A stretch of DNA of 64,000 nucleotides from Agelas oroides (Eukaryota > Porifera > Demospongiae > Agelasida > Agelasidae): the NCBI GenBank assembly GCA_949130485.1, contig OX422183.1, positions 5,918,636 to 5,982,635 of the forward strand, given 5' to 3'. The translations under genes and the position numbers were made by a program. Each line of letters opens with the position of its first letter. The first letter of the stretch is position 1. Below are positions 45,059 through 55,430 of this stretch, piece after piece. Under the pieces are notes generated by a model, which was given only the letters and a program-made list of their open reading frames with translations, did not search any database and was not told where the DNA came from.

Positions 45059-45082
45059 TGTTGTGAAAGTAACGAATCCCGT

Positions 45083-45736
45083 CTTGGAACGTAACTCTCG
45101 TCCTCCATGTCTGTTGCCCGGGGCTCTCCGTTCCTGCATGGGGAAGAAGTCTCCTCCCCGCGGCGATCGTCACTTGACTGACTCCGCCTCTCTGCAAATT
45201 CCTCGTCGCATAATTTTTCGGTCTCTGACGATCGTAATTGCGTCTGTAAAAGCGATATCTGCTCAATCAGTCGCTCTTCACGTTTCTCCCATTTTTGTCT
45301 CTCCGTATCGACAGCTCGATAGATCTGTAATTCTGTGTCTTTGTGCGCGCGGAGCAGCTCCTCTTCTCGGTGCTCCAGCTCCGCAGCCAAACGTGTTGCT
45401 TGGGCCTCGATCTCTTCCAATCGTCTCCTGGACTCTTCCGCATTACTTTCTGCCTGTGCGAGGTTTTCTCGTAGTTGCTTTTCGCCCTCTCACTCGTCTG
45501 CCTCACGATATCTTGCTTGTAATTCTTGTCTGAGCTGCTCCCCTTGCGCCAGGGCCTCGCTCAGCTGCTGCTCTAGGCGTGGGAGCTCTCCCAATCGCTC
45601 CGTCAAATGTGCAATTTCCTCTTTACTCTGTTTCCTGATCGGGGTTACCCTCACGCAGACGCCTATTCTCTATTTCCAACTGGCCCATTTCCCTCTTCAG
45701 GGTATCCATCTGGGTCCGAAGGGCTTCTAGAGACAT
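45083..45736 (-). pseudogene. Gypsy gag N-terminal coiled-coil region
   Basis: Begins at ATG 45736 and is rich in Glu, Leu, Gln, Arg with heptad spacing (TQMDTLKREMGQLEIENRRL, then LTERLGELPRLEQQLSEA and EERLIEQISLLQTQLRSSE in later frames). An extended coiled coil ahead of the capsid domain could drive multimerisation. The frame is broken by one extra T after DQETE (about 45623) and an in-frame TGA near 45490. It is cut off from the capsid domain by the insertion at 42658-45082. Confidence 0.8.
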
Positions 45737-45792
45737 GGCGGCGGTTAGTTTCCTCGTCGGTTTCTGCTCCAGTGCAAGAGGTCGCAGTATTG

Positions 45793-45810
45793 ATCCCGGA
45801 CAAGCCCCCA
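45793..45810 (-). promoter_or_regulatory. Primer binding site, tRNA-Pro type
   Basis: On the - strand, two bases after the 5' LTR, the sequence is TGGGGGCTTGTCCGGGAT. It differs at one position from the 18-base complement of the tRNA-Pro 3' end familiar from gammaretroviral primer sites. This position is where reverse transcription starts. Confidence 0.9.
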
Positions 45811-45812
45811 AA

Positions 45813-46104
45813 TGTAACACTCGCTGGTTACTTGATCATGCAAACGCAATCTTTATCTCAACTGACTCTTATCATGAGGTGATAGAGCACACAGAATACA
45901 CACTGGGAGAGCTACACACCGATAATACAGAGTCTTTTTATACTAAACTAGACTTGACACCTACTAACATTCCTACAAAACAACACAACTGAACAGATAG
46001 CCAAATATAGTCCTAACACATGAAATGCTAAAGAATTACACCTATTTACGACAAATGTCCTAAGTGTCATCACATTAGCACTATTATTAACACTGACTGT
46101 CACA
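45813..46104 (-). repeat. Gypsy 5' LTR
   Basis: 292 bp, 289 identical to the 3' LTR. Next to TGAG at 46105-46108. Confidence 0.97.
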
Positions 46105-46108
46105 TGAG

Positions 46109-46537
46109 GAAGAGTTATTAGTGACAAAACAGAGAGACAAACTCCGCAAAGCAAGTAAGAGAGCTTCTGAAACACGTCAGCAGACTTTGCACAGGCAAGA
46201 ACAGAACCGAACACATATGGCAAGCATGAGAGCTTCTGAAACATTTGAACAGACTGTACACAGGCAAGAACAGAAGCAAACACATATGGCAAGGATGAGA
46301 GCTTCTGAAACATTTGAACAGACTGTACACAGGCAACAGCAGGATAGAGTACATAAAGCAAGCATAAGAGCTACTGAAACATTTCAACAGACTGTACACA
46401 GGCAAGAACAGAACCAAACACATATGGCAAGCATGAGAGCTTCTGAAACATTTGAACAGACTGTACACAGGCAACAGCAGGATAGAGTACATAAAGCAAG
46501 CATAAGAGCTACTGAAACACCCAGTGAAATGATGTAA
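46109..46537 (+). pseudogene. Helentron 23-residue repeat domain
   Basis: In-frame continuation of the zinc-ribbon segment before the gypsy insertion. It holds about five tandem 23-residue (69-bp) repeats of the type ETFEQTVHRQEQKQTHMARM, rich in His, Arg, Gln and Met. Similar HRQQQN repeats occur in Helentron proteins of sponges and cnidarians as I recall them; their role is not established, and a basic nucleic-acid-binding function is plausible. A TAA stop follows (46535-46537), but the same frame continues beyond with KERMSNKRRKSLS, so the stop is probably a mutation. Confidence 0.75.
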
Positions 46538-46561
46538 TGGAAACACAGCAATAAAGAACGT

Positions 46562-47113
46562 ATGTCAAATAAACGAAGGAAGAGTTTGTCTATAGAATAT
46601 GCCATTTCTGCATTTCACTCTGAAGTTAGGTTTGGCCCAGATTTTGTGTGCACATGTTGTCATCGAATGATGTATCGAAAAAGTGTTGTCCCCTGTAATA
46701 GAGTAAAATATACAAGAGCTGGTACTGATGTGCTTCAAAAGATATTTAGTGATGACCTCTGCTACATTACCAGTGATGGTAAAGAGTACATGTGCAAAAC
46801 CTGTGACAGAACCCTGAAAAGGGGAACCCTGCCATTGCAAGCTAAGGCTAATGGGTTACAATTGTGTGAAGTACCTCCTGAGCTCTCTGGCCTAAATGCA
46901 TTAGAATTGAGGTTAATTTGCTTGCGGGTACCTTTCATGACAATGGTAGCACTACCCAGTGGTAAACAACGGTCAATACATGGACCTGCTGTTAATGTCC
47001 CCTCGAAGGTTGATACCATCTGTAATGTGCTTCCACGTTTGCCCTCACAAAGTGAACTAGTTCCACTGAAGCTGAAACGTAAACTAACATACAGAGGGTC
47101 ATTACATGTATGA
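46562..47113 (+). pseudogene. Helentron conserved leader domain
   Basis: Contains FGPDFVCTCCHRMMYRKSVV and later YMCKTCDRTLKRG, paired cysteine motifs that could bind zinc, then LPLQAKANGLQLCEVPPEL and LNALELRLICLRVPFM. This conserved module precedes the Rep domain in many animal Helitron-like proteins. The frame is lost at about 47097, where one extra G in AGAGGGTCATTAC shifts reading into the following segment. Confidence 0.85.
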
Positions 47114-47900
47114 TTACATAACCCCCCAAAAAGCTCTGAATGCATTAAGATTTTTAAAGGCACATAATCCTCTGTATGCCCATGTTGAACTTAATGAGCA
47201 GTGGCTTGAACAGGCCATGGCTAATGATGAAGAGCTTTGTAAATCTTTGATAGAACAAAATGAAGACATGGATACTGGGTGTTCTGACAGTGCTGAGAAT
47301 AGTAGTGTGCATTCCAACCTATCTGATGGTGAAGATGTGTTTTCTGCAGCTTTACATAAGCTTGAAGCATTGCCTTGTGAAAATGGTTTTACTGTTCATG
47401 AAGTACCTTGCGATGGTGATTGTATGTTCAGTGCTGTATCACATCAGCTACAGACCACTGGTGTGTGTACTGTTGACAGCAATGGACTGAGGCAGATGGT
47501 AGCTGCATGACTATTTGGAAGAAAATCCAGCTTTATACTGTGATGCTGTGTCTCAGCCTATAGCCTCCTGTGATGCCTATAATGCAGACACAGAGCCTCC
47601 TACTGTTGAGGATGAGTACATAAGCAGTGTATCTGACCCTCAGTTGCAACTTCAGCTTAGATGGGAAAAATACTTGATGTGCCTAAGAAATGGAGCATGG
47701 GGTGACCACATAACCATTCAGGGAATTGCTGATATGCTTAGTGTGAACATCACTGTGCTGTGTAGCCATCATCCAATTGTAACAGTAACACCCCGATGCT
47801 GTAATGCTAATTTTGAACTCTATGTGGGCCTGATACTGCAGTATCACTATGTGAGCCTTGACAGAATACCAGTGTGTAGTTCCAATGCTGTTCAACAGAA
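47106..47900 (+). pseudogene. Helentron OTU-type cysteine protease domain
   Basis: OTU proteases cleave ubiquitin or similar chains, and animal Helentrons are known to carry them. The segment FTVHEVPCDGDCMFSAVSHQ supplies the catalytic Asp and Cys (Asp103, Cys106 of the first frame). After a shift near 47510 come WGDHITIQGIADMLSVNI and LQYHYVSLDRI with the catalytic His (111 of the second frame). All three residues of the expected triad region can be seen, so the ancestor was probably active. The break adds about four bases (GACT-like) before TATTTGGAAGAA. Confidence 0.85.
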
Positions 47901-49202
47901 TGTTTCCCAATCTGCTACAGCAGCAGATGCTCTAGATGATGCTACAATACAGGAAGGTGATGAGCATAGATGGCAGATAAGTGCTGCTCCTCAGGCTAGC
48001 ATGATGTGTGTTGAAAACCCTGAAAGTTTTAGAAAAATCATTTGTGTAGCACCAGCTGAGGGAGAGAGGCCACTGGGTTTCATGACAGATCCAAATTTTG
48101 AGGCAATGTCTAATCCAGACAAGTTTCCTTATGGGAATGGTACATTTAGCAGTGAACGGCCTAGAAAGCTAACTTACAGGAAGTATTTCAACCAGAGGCT
48201 GTTAGATGTTGATGGCAGATTTGCAACAGACCTGGATTACCTCTTTGTTGCCCAATACATTGTAGAAGCCAAGCAGGTTCATGACGATAGTAATAATTTT
48301 ATCTGGAGACAGAAGCCTTCTAGACAGTTTACTGCCTCACAGGCCAGAGACCAGACAGTGTTAAGCCAATATGTAAGGAAAGACAAAGCTTATTCCTTTA
48401 TGAAAAATATTCGTGGTTCCCCACCATATTACCAGCGTACCTTTTATGATTTGTTAGCCATGATTCGTTAGCTTGGCACCCCAACATGGTTTTTCACCCT
48501 ATCAGCTGCTGATCTTAAGTGGCCTGACATGATCCAAACCATTGCTAAGCAGTATGGTATCCATTACACTGATGAGGAGGTCAGTGCATTGCCCTTTGAA
48601 GAGAAATCCAATTGGCTTAAACGTAACCCAGTTACTGCAGCCAGGCACTTTCACTACAGACTGAATGTCTTTTTCCAAGATTTCTTGAAGTCCACTGCCA
48701 ATCCCCTCGGGGAAATTGTTGACTATGCTATCAGAATAGAGTTTCAGGCCAGAGGCTCTCCACATGCATGCACATTGTGTTCTATGGGTGAAAAATGCCC
48801 CACAATATACTGTAGATGATGATAGCACTGTGTGTAACTTCATTGACCAGTATGTGTCATGTAAGATCCCTGATGAGGACGGCACACTAAAGCAGCTTCT
48901 TATGCTCCTTCAGCAACACAAGCATTCCTCCTATTCCCGAAGCCTCCTAGCTGCAAAACACTGATATCAAAGGATGATGTTGAGCCTGATGATGTTACAG
49001 AAGCTTTAACTGTGTTGGCTAAAGTGCAGAAGCTAATAGCTGACGGTAATACAGATTTGACCCTTGATGACCTGCTCAATAAAGCACAAGTGACAGAGAA
49101 TGAGTATACAAATGCATTGGAAGTGTCAGGTAGAGGGAGTGTTGTGTTACTGCAACGTGAGCCACATGAATGTTTTATTAATAACTATACAATCCCTCAG
49201 TA
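47901..49202 (+). pseudogene. Helentron Rep, N-terminal domain with HUH motif
   Basis: Rep nicks and joins single strands during rolling-circle transposition. Conserved phrases include PLGFMTDPNFEAMSNPDKFP, RGSPPYYQRTFYDLLAMIR and PTWFFTLSAADLKWPD (Helitron_like_N). The metal-binding HUH motif is H-A-H in SPHAHCVLW, but a 4-bp ATGC duplication at about 48767-48774 splits it between frames. Other lesions are TAG at 48469 after LAMIR, a deletion near 48962 and two extra bases near 49188. The continuation with Tyr residues is at 49203. Confidence 0.92.
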
Positions 49203-49994
49203 ATGCTAGCATGGCAAGCTAACATGGACATTCAGTATGTACTAAATGCATACGCCTGTGTTATGTATGTGGCCTTCTATATTATGAAGACAGAGAAGTC
49301 CATGGGTGAGTTGCTAAAATGTGTAGCTGCTGAAGCTAGAACTGATGAGTTGAAGTCTCAGTTGCGAAAAGTAGGCTCAGCATTTCTAACCCACAGAGAA
49401 GTGAGTGCACAAGAAGCTGTATGTAGAATACTGTCCCTACCAATGAAGCAGTTGAGCAGATCTGTTGTCTTTATCGATACTAATCCAAAGAATGAGAGAG
49501 TTGCAGTTTTGAAAGACTGCCAATCACTTAGTGATGATGATACCAATGTATTTCAAAAGAGCCTCATTGACCGATACCAGCATAGGCCACAAGACCTTCA
49601 GTCCATGTGTCTAGCTGAGTTTGCTGCCACTTATGTGGTAAAGTATGGCCCCACTGATGATAGTGAATGTGATGTACTGCCAGCCGCTGACAGTGAAACC
49701 ACTTCAACTCAGATAACACTGACTGATAGATTTGGAAAAATGAACAAATGCAAACATGAAGCTGTGATCAGGTTCAGAAAGTATAACAAAGATGCTGAGC
49801 CTAGTAATTGGTACAGAGCAAAACTCATGCTATACTACCCATGGTATGATGAGCAGGCAGATTTATTGGGTAGGTATTCAACCTATGAAGAGCACTATAG
49901 ACATGTGTATGATGTTGTGCATAGAAATGAATGCAAGTATACCCAGGCTGATATTGAAGACATACAAATAGATGAAGATGCACTTGTGGAGTAA
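49203..49994 (+). pseudogene. Helentron Rep, catalytic tyrosine region
   Basis: Continues Rep. VMYVAFYIMKTEKSMGELLK holds the YxxxY pair (Tyr22 and Tyr26; about 49266-49280), the two tyrosines that attack DNA in Helitron Rep. The following LTHREVSAQEAVCRILSLPM and RYQHRPQDLQSMCLAEFAA are typical of the segment between Rep and helicase. This 263-residue stretch is intact internally. Confidence 0.92.
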
Positions 49995-51682
49995 CATTGC
50001 ACCATCTACTGAAGAAAATAGATTACATTCCATGGCAGAGGGTTGTGAGCAACTAACTGAGATCTCCCAGCAAGATTTGCATGACAATGAAAATATCCTC
50101 ACATCAACAAGCACTAACTTGCATGTCAGGTTTGAGGGTGCTGCCAACCAACAAGAGATTCCCCCTGACCAATACAGGCAGTACCTCAGGGAGTTGAATG
50201 ACCAGCAAAGATCCATAGTAATGTTCCATCGTGACTGGTGTAAGAAGACTGTAATAGCATTGAAAAGGGCAAGCCAGTTGAGCCATATCATGTGTTCCTA
50301 AGTGGTCCTGGAGGTGTAGGCAAGTCACATGTGATAAAGTTGATCCATTCTGATACATTGAAATTACTGAAGCTGTCAGGCACTTTTGAACCAGATGATG
50401 TCACTGTATTGCTAACTGCCCCTACTGGTGTTGCTGCATTTAATATTAATGGCATGACATTGCATTCTGCCCTTCTACTGGGACGCAGCAAGTACAGTAG
50501 TTTTCAGCCCCTTAGCCATGATAAACTAAACACATTACGAACCAAACTCACGTTTGATGCTTCTCATTATTGATGAAGTGAGCATGGTTGGCTCCAACAT
50601 GTTGCTAGAGATCCACAAACAATTGCAACAGATTAAAGGTGTGTCAGATGACACTGTGTTTGGTGGTGTCAGCATATTAGCTGTAGGAGATTTGTATCAG
50701 TTACCACCAGTTGGTCAGGCACAACTGTTCAGCCCTGTGAGTGACTGTTATGCCCAGTTGTATGGTTCTGGTTCATTGTGGGTGGATCAATTCCGAATGA
50801 TTGAGCTAACGGAAGTAATGAGACAGAGAGGTGACAGTGCATTCTCAGAGTTGTTGTGCAGAGTGAGAACAAACAGTTGCACATCTGAAGATCTTCCATG
50901 AGACCCTCAAATCTAGGGAAATAGCACCTGATATAGCTAATTATCCAACCCAAGCTTTGCATGTATACAGGCTAAACACTGATGTTGACTCATGGAATGC
51001 CTTAATGTTAGACAACTTAGCTCCACAAAGTGCACAGTATACCATTAAAGCTATTGATTCTATAGCTGGTCAAACCAGTCACATATTATCTGACAAGAGG
51101 TCTGAAGCAGGTGGCCTTCATAGTACACTTAAGCTGGCTGTTAGAGCACGTGTGATGCTCACAGCAAATGTTGATGTGTCAGATGGCCTTGTTAATGGTG
51201 CTAGAGGTGAAGTGGTCCATATTGTTACCAACAATGACAACCAAGTTACCACAATACCTATCAAGTTTGACAATGACAGAGTTGGTCTTAAAGCAATTCA
51301 ATCCAGCCCACATCGTACTGCCTTCCTTCATGCTGTGCCTTTGAACAAATACGAAGTTGTTTTTCTTGCAAAAGGGAAGCGAGGGTCTGAAGTAACACGT
51401 TTCCAGTTCCCACTGACATTAGCATGGGCTACCACCATACACAAGGTTCAAGGCCTGACACTTGATGAAATAGTTGTAGACATGAAAGGTGGTCACTTCA
51501 GCCCTGGACAAGCCTATGTAGCATTCAGTCGTGTCAAAACACTTGAAGGATTGCATATACTAAACTTCAATCCCAAAGCCATTAAAAAGAGCATTGATGT
51601 AGAGAATGAAATGGTTAGACTGAATAGCAGCCTATACCTCAAGTGTTGTATGATTCAACCTCTCTCTCTCACCTTACCATAG
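49995..51682 (+). pseudogene. Helentron Pif1-like helicase domain
   Basis: An SF1B helicase that would unwind the transposing strand. Visible motifs are [14 protein letters not shown] (Walker A, about 50304-50327), [11 protein letters not shown] (Walker B, about 50569), AVGDLYQLPPVG (motif III), ANVDVSDGLVNGARGEV, TIHKVQGLTLDEIV and AYVAFSRVKTLEGLHIL (motifs V and VI). Frame changes occur near 50263, 50555 and 50888, each at a point where the protein motif continues in a neighbouring frame. It is fused to the Rep in the intact ancestor and is followed by the endonuclease with another shift near 51650. Confidence 0.95.
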
Positions 51683-52317
51683 CTCTATTAAATGTGAGAT
51701 CACTTCTTGCTAAACTTCCAGACATAAAAGCTGACAACAGTCTTATGTCCGCTACCATACAGTGTTTTTGTGAGACCTGGCTAAATACATCTCAGCCTTC
51801 ACCTGTATTGAACGATGATCACATTGACATCAGGCGTGATAGGGTCACATCTGAAAACAAAGGTGGAGTTATGATGTATATTCCTAACCAAATGCATCTG
51901 TTTAATACACAGAGGTTTGTAACCAGTGGCATTGAGGCTATGTCTGTTACCCTAGGGTTACCCAATGCAGGATACTTGCAATTAGCACTACTGTACAGAT
52001 CACCTAGTGTGTCTTTGGCAATGTTAACCACTGTGCTACATAGATTGTTGAGGCATTTGTCACTGAGTAACACACCTTGTGTAATACTAGGAGATTTTAA
52101 TGAAGATGTGTTGCACCAGCAGAACTCAACACTCCAGACCTTTATGGCTGATTCTGGTTTTACATTGTTAGTGAAATCACCAACAACAGACCAAGGCTCA
52201 CTGATAGATCATGTGTACTATAGAAATCCATCTCGCAACATTACAGTTGAAGTGCAAGATACATACTATAGTGACCATGACACTGTCTATTGCAGCATAC
52301 CATTCAGTGAGATTTAA
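51643..52317 (+). pseudogene. Helentron APE-like endonuclease domain
   Basis: An endonuclease/exonuclease/phosphatase fold at the C terminus, which distinguishes Helentrons (Helitron2) from canonical plant Helitrons. Motifs are IALLNVRSLLAKLPDI (Asn17), CFCETWL (Glu44), CVILGDFNED (Asp151 and Asn153), LIDHVYYR and YYSDHDTVYC (Asp211, His212). All catalytic residues are present and this 224-residue segment is uninterrupted. It is one frame off the helicase, so it would not be made as a fusion from this copy. Confidence 0.93.
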
Positions 52318-53067
52318 GCATGATACATACAATCATCCTCAACATATTTTGATTCCCCACGTACTTTTATGTCGATACCTTACATCAGCTATAGCATAAC
52401 AGGCCAGTGTCTCCATATATACCATAGACCATCTCATCCAGTTAAAGTCCATGTAAAGGATGCATACTATTCTAACCATAATGTATACTCCTCAATCCAC
52501 TAAAAGCGTCCTTAGGCCACCCTCAATGAAAACAATTAAACCGCTGAGACCACTCAGACCACTGCAAAGATCTCAAAGTATCTACTTGATGTCCTAATAC
52601 TCATCCCAGACTGAGATGGGATGACCCAGCCCCTAAAGATGTCCTTGCAGTTTATTTTGTGTAACAATTGGTAATCGCTATTGGAAATCTTAAGGTGAGT
52701 TACATAATTATCTATATGCATATGTGGCAGTCCGCGTGTGAGGAAATCGAAATCACATCCGCGCTCTAAGGGTTAAACTTTGCTGCTGACAAGAGCTTAG
52801 CGCACATCAGATCCGCACAAAATTTGCAGGTAAGGATTCAGTGTGAATTATGTGTAATTTTTTTGATATTAGATGTATAGAAATCACAGAATAAGATAAG
52901 TGATTCAATGGAATTTGAAGATTTTGATGTATATAAATCACAGAATACAATGTTAGGTCAGATTAAGTGATAAATTTAAACTAGTAAGTGATTCAGTGAA
53001 ATTTGAAGTAAATGAAAGAATTTGTCTACAGGCAACAGTGGATAAATGAAAGGGATTAGAGTACTGG
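52318..53067. other. Interval between convergent endonuclease and RPA-like genes
   Basis: No gene seen. It includes a direct repeat (TGATGTATA(G/T)AAATCACAGAATA and AAGTGATTCA(A/G)TG(G/A)AATTTGAAG, in 52868-53015) and probably the 3' end of the Helentron, which I could not place. I found no convincing terminal hairpin plus target dinucleotide. Confidence 0.5.
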
Positions 53068-54132
53068 TTACTTTGTGAAAGCCATAATGACATTTATGTC
53101 ATTGTAGGTCACAGATGACAGTGGGGGCAACTTCATCAGACCTTCTTCGGTAACTGCTGTGTCATCAGCAACTTCAGCCAGATCTTTGACAACTTTGCCA
53201 TACGCATTCAGTGAATAGATCTTAGAGCCTGCCATGAAGAGCATCTTTGCAAATAGTTGATCTGTACAAATGTCGTACCGTTGCAACATCGCACACTCCG
53301 ACTTCGTGCATCTTCCCAGTGTTGAGGTGGACGGCTCTACTCTCGCATTGCATCTCAGATCTTGTGAGCGCCAAGGTGACTGACACCAATTATTGCTGCT
53401 TTCAATATTTTGCTGCATTCACTTTCTTCATCTGCTTGCCTCACCTCTCCAATATCACCAATGGGAATCACTCGTGATCCTTGCATCACCATCCCCAAGT
53501 ACTTGCTGGAGCCAAACTCACAGACAACAAAGTTTTGAAGACAGTAACTGGCTTGTTGCTCTAAGATGTCTATGTTTTCTTCCCAGAGAGTGACTTTCAC
53601 CGTGCCACTGCTGTCACAAACAATGACATCTTGTTTCTTTTTCCCAGTTGCCACAAACTCAGACTCCATCTTTCTGGTCACTTTTATGTTGACACTAACC
53701 CTTTCAAAGACGCTCTTCCCTTCTAACTCTTGAAGAGAGATTGTAGCAGGAATGCTGTCCTCAAATTCCAGGCTTGAAACAGATATCTTTTTGGGCGATC
53801 CAATTATTTCCGTAGTGTTCTTCAGCAGCACTTCCATACTGTGGCCTCTTCTGGCTTGTTGTATTTGGCAATCTTTGAGTTCTACTGCCTCTTTTCTTTC
53901 CAAGAAATCATTCATAGCCATTCGCTGTTTCACATTAAATCCCACCATGCGCAGTTTTGAAGTACCATCACTGACAGTTCCGTCAAAGTAGTTGTGCATT
54001 CATCCTTTTTTTACAGGCGAAAGTGAGGTGATCATTCCATGGATGTTGGCGCTCGATACTGGCTTGTCCACTGCATCGAGACTCTCCACTTCGAAACTCT
54101 CAATTTCTTCAACCGGTCATTTGCGAGCCATA
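53068..54132 (-). pseudogene. RPA-like OB-fold protein
   Basis: Replication protein A binds single-stranded DNA, and RPA-like genes accompany several animal and plant Helitrons. From ATG at 54132 the frame shows MHNYFDGTVSDGTSKLRMVG (OB fold), SVNIKVTRKMESEFVATGKK, CDSSGTVKVTLWEENIDILE (typical RPA70 DNA-binding strand pattern), then after a frameshift near 53390 a four-cysteine zinc segment (CNARVEPSTSTLGRCTKSEC and an IC further on). Two TGA codons interrupt the N-terminal part (after MARK and after PVKKG). It converges on the Helentron genes 750 bp away. I infer it belongs to the same element. Confidence 0.8.
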
Positions 54133-55381
54133 GCTTGGAAAGTACAATTCAGAAACTTGACTGTCAGTGAGTTCTTTAGATAAAGACTGAAGTGTGTTCA
54201 GCTTTATATACCCGAGCATTGCAAACTTGCAAACTTGGTTATTTTTAGCACTTTTTCTATGACATAAGCGTTAAAGGATTGCAACTTGCTGACTAATCAT
54301 GCAAGCTTGCTAGCTTGGTTATTTTTAGCACTTTTTCTATGACATATGAGTTAAAGGGATTGCAACTTGCTGACTAAACATTGACCTACATAGGTGTTAA
54401 TGTGATTTTGGTTAGCTATATGCTGAGAACTGCCTGTTAGTCAGTAAATCTATTTTTAAATTTGCTGACTACATGTAAATGTGATTATCTCCATTCTGGA
54501 AGTTTATAATTATGCACTTTGTACTTATGTATGATATACATTTGTAGATGTATGATGTATGTCGGCTTGCATATTATACGTTACGCTTGTACTATATGTT
54601 TTGCTTGTACTATAATGAACAGGAGCGCAGTTGCAGGTGCATTGTACAAACATGTAAAATCATTGTATACCTTGGCCCCAAGATAACACCTGATTCTATA
54701 CATTGCAGGGTTTTATACAGTATTTTTTGCCAGGGGGGGGGGGGGGGAATCAGATTGGATGAGACAGCTCAGAGCATGATGGGGGCACAAGTACATGTAC
54801 AACTGTACAATTACAAAGAGGTGTATACCTCTTTAAATAGTGTCACTATATTTTAATTTCATGCAGTTTACCTTCTTACATAGCTACCAAATTTTAGGAG
54901 GGGGAGGGAATAAGTCAGGGGGATATCCTGGGGTTCCCCTCCCCTCAGTATTAAACCCTGAATTGGGCACATGCTATTATGGGCACAATTTCGTAAATAC
55001 GGGCGAGCTTCTTTTATTTTGGCCTGCTCATCTAGCTTGCACTGAGGGTTCTGCACTTCAGTGCTGTTCATTGTCCTGTGTGTCTGTCTGTGTGTGTCCG
55101 TTTTCTCTACTCTGCCTTCTCACGCTTTTAGGCGTCCAACGAGAGGTATCAGCGGCTACAGCGTGGAAAATGCAGTAAAAACAAAATGCCGTTTTCTCTA
55201 AAACTGCTTAGTTCAAAAGTTAGAAGCGTTATAAACTTATCGCGACTAACTTACTAAGTCAGCCATTTTCTTCACGTGCAATGTTTCCGTATACCTCTCC
55301 GTAACACGTACGTAACGGTAATGTGTGACACGCAACTTGGAGCACGCGGTATTGTGGTTTTTCCGTCGAACTGAGACCTGT
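54133..55381. other. Gene-free interval with local duplication and poly-G
   Basis: An 80-bp tandem duplication (about 54217-54290 and 54296-54380; shared ACTTGGTTATTTTTAGCACT) lies upstream of the RPA-like gene and may be part of its promoter region. A run of about 15 G lies at 54734-54748. No coding region recognised. Confidence 0.5.
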
Positions 55382-55430
55382 TAGACGTTTGTGACTGTCT
55401 TTTACGAGAGGTTCAGAAAGGTATGCCCAC
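55382..55430 (+). pseudogene. Helentron 5' fragment, second copy
   Basis: TTAGACGTTTGTGACTGTCT, then GAGGTTCAGAAAGGTATGCC and CACAG match 36891-36961 and the start of the zinc-ribbon exon. The similarity stops after CCCACAG. Confidence 0.55.

Larger units (their letters stand above)
42658..45082. mobile_element. 2.4-kb insertion in gypsy gag
   Basis: Bounded by perfect 23-bp inverted repeats (ACGGGATTCGTTACTTTCAC at 42658 and its complement ending at 45082), extending imperfectly to about 47 bp with a shared CACGTG. Flanks read CTTCGA and CTTGGA, a weak candidate target duplication. No coding domain was found. Inside are the elements at 42787-43258, 42991-43063 and 44275-44405. It could be a non-autonomous DNA transposon or an inverted duplication that captured foreign DNA. 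Confidence 0.65.
37350..46104 (-). mobile_element. Ty3/gypsy LTR retrotransposon
   Basis: Spans 8755 bp, of which 2425 bp is an insertion in gag. The two 292-bp LTRs (37350-37641; 45813-46104) begin TG and end CA and differ at three positions, about 1 percent, so the insertion is young. TGAG flanks both sides (37346-37349; 46105-46108). Order on the - strand is LTR, tRNA-Pro-type primer site, coiled-coil gag region, capsid-like domain, zinc knuckle, protease, reverse transcriptase, RNase H, integrase, polypurine tract, LTR. PR-RT-RNaseH-IN order defines Ty3/gypsy. There are stops and frameshifts in gag, pol and integrase. It interrupts the Helentron in antisense. Confidence 0.97.
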
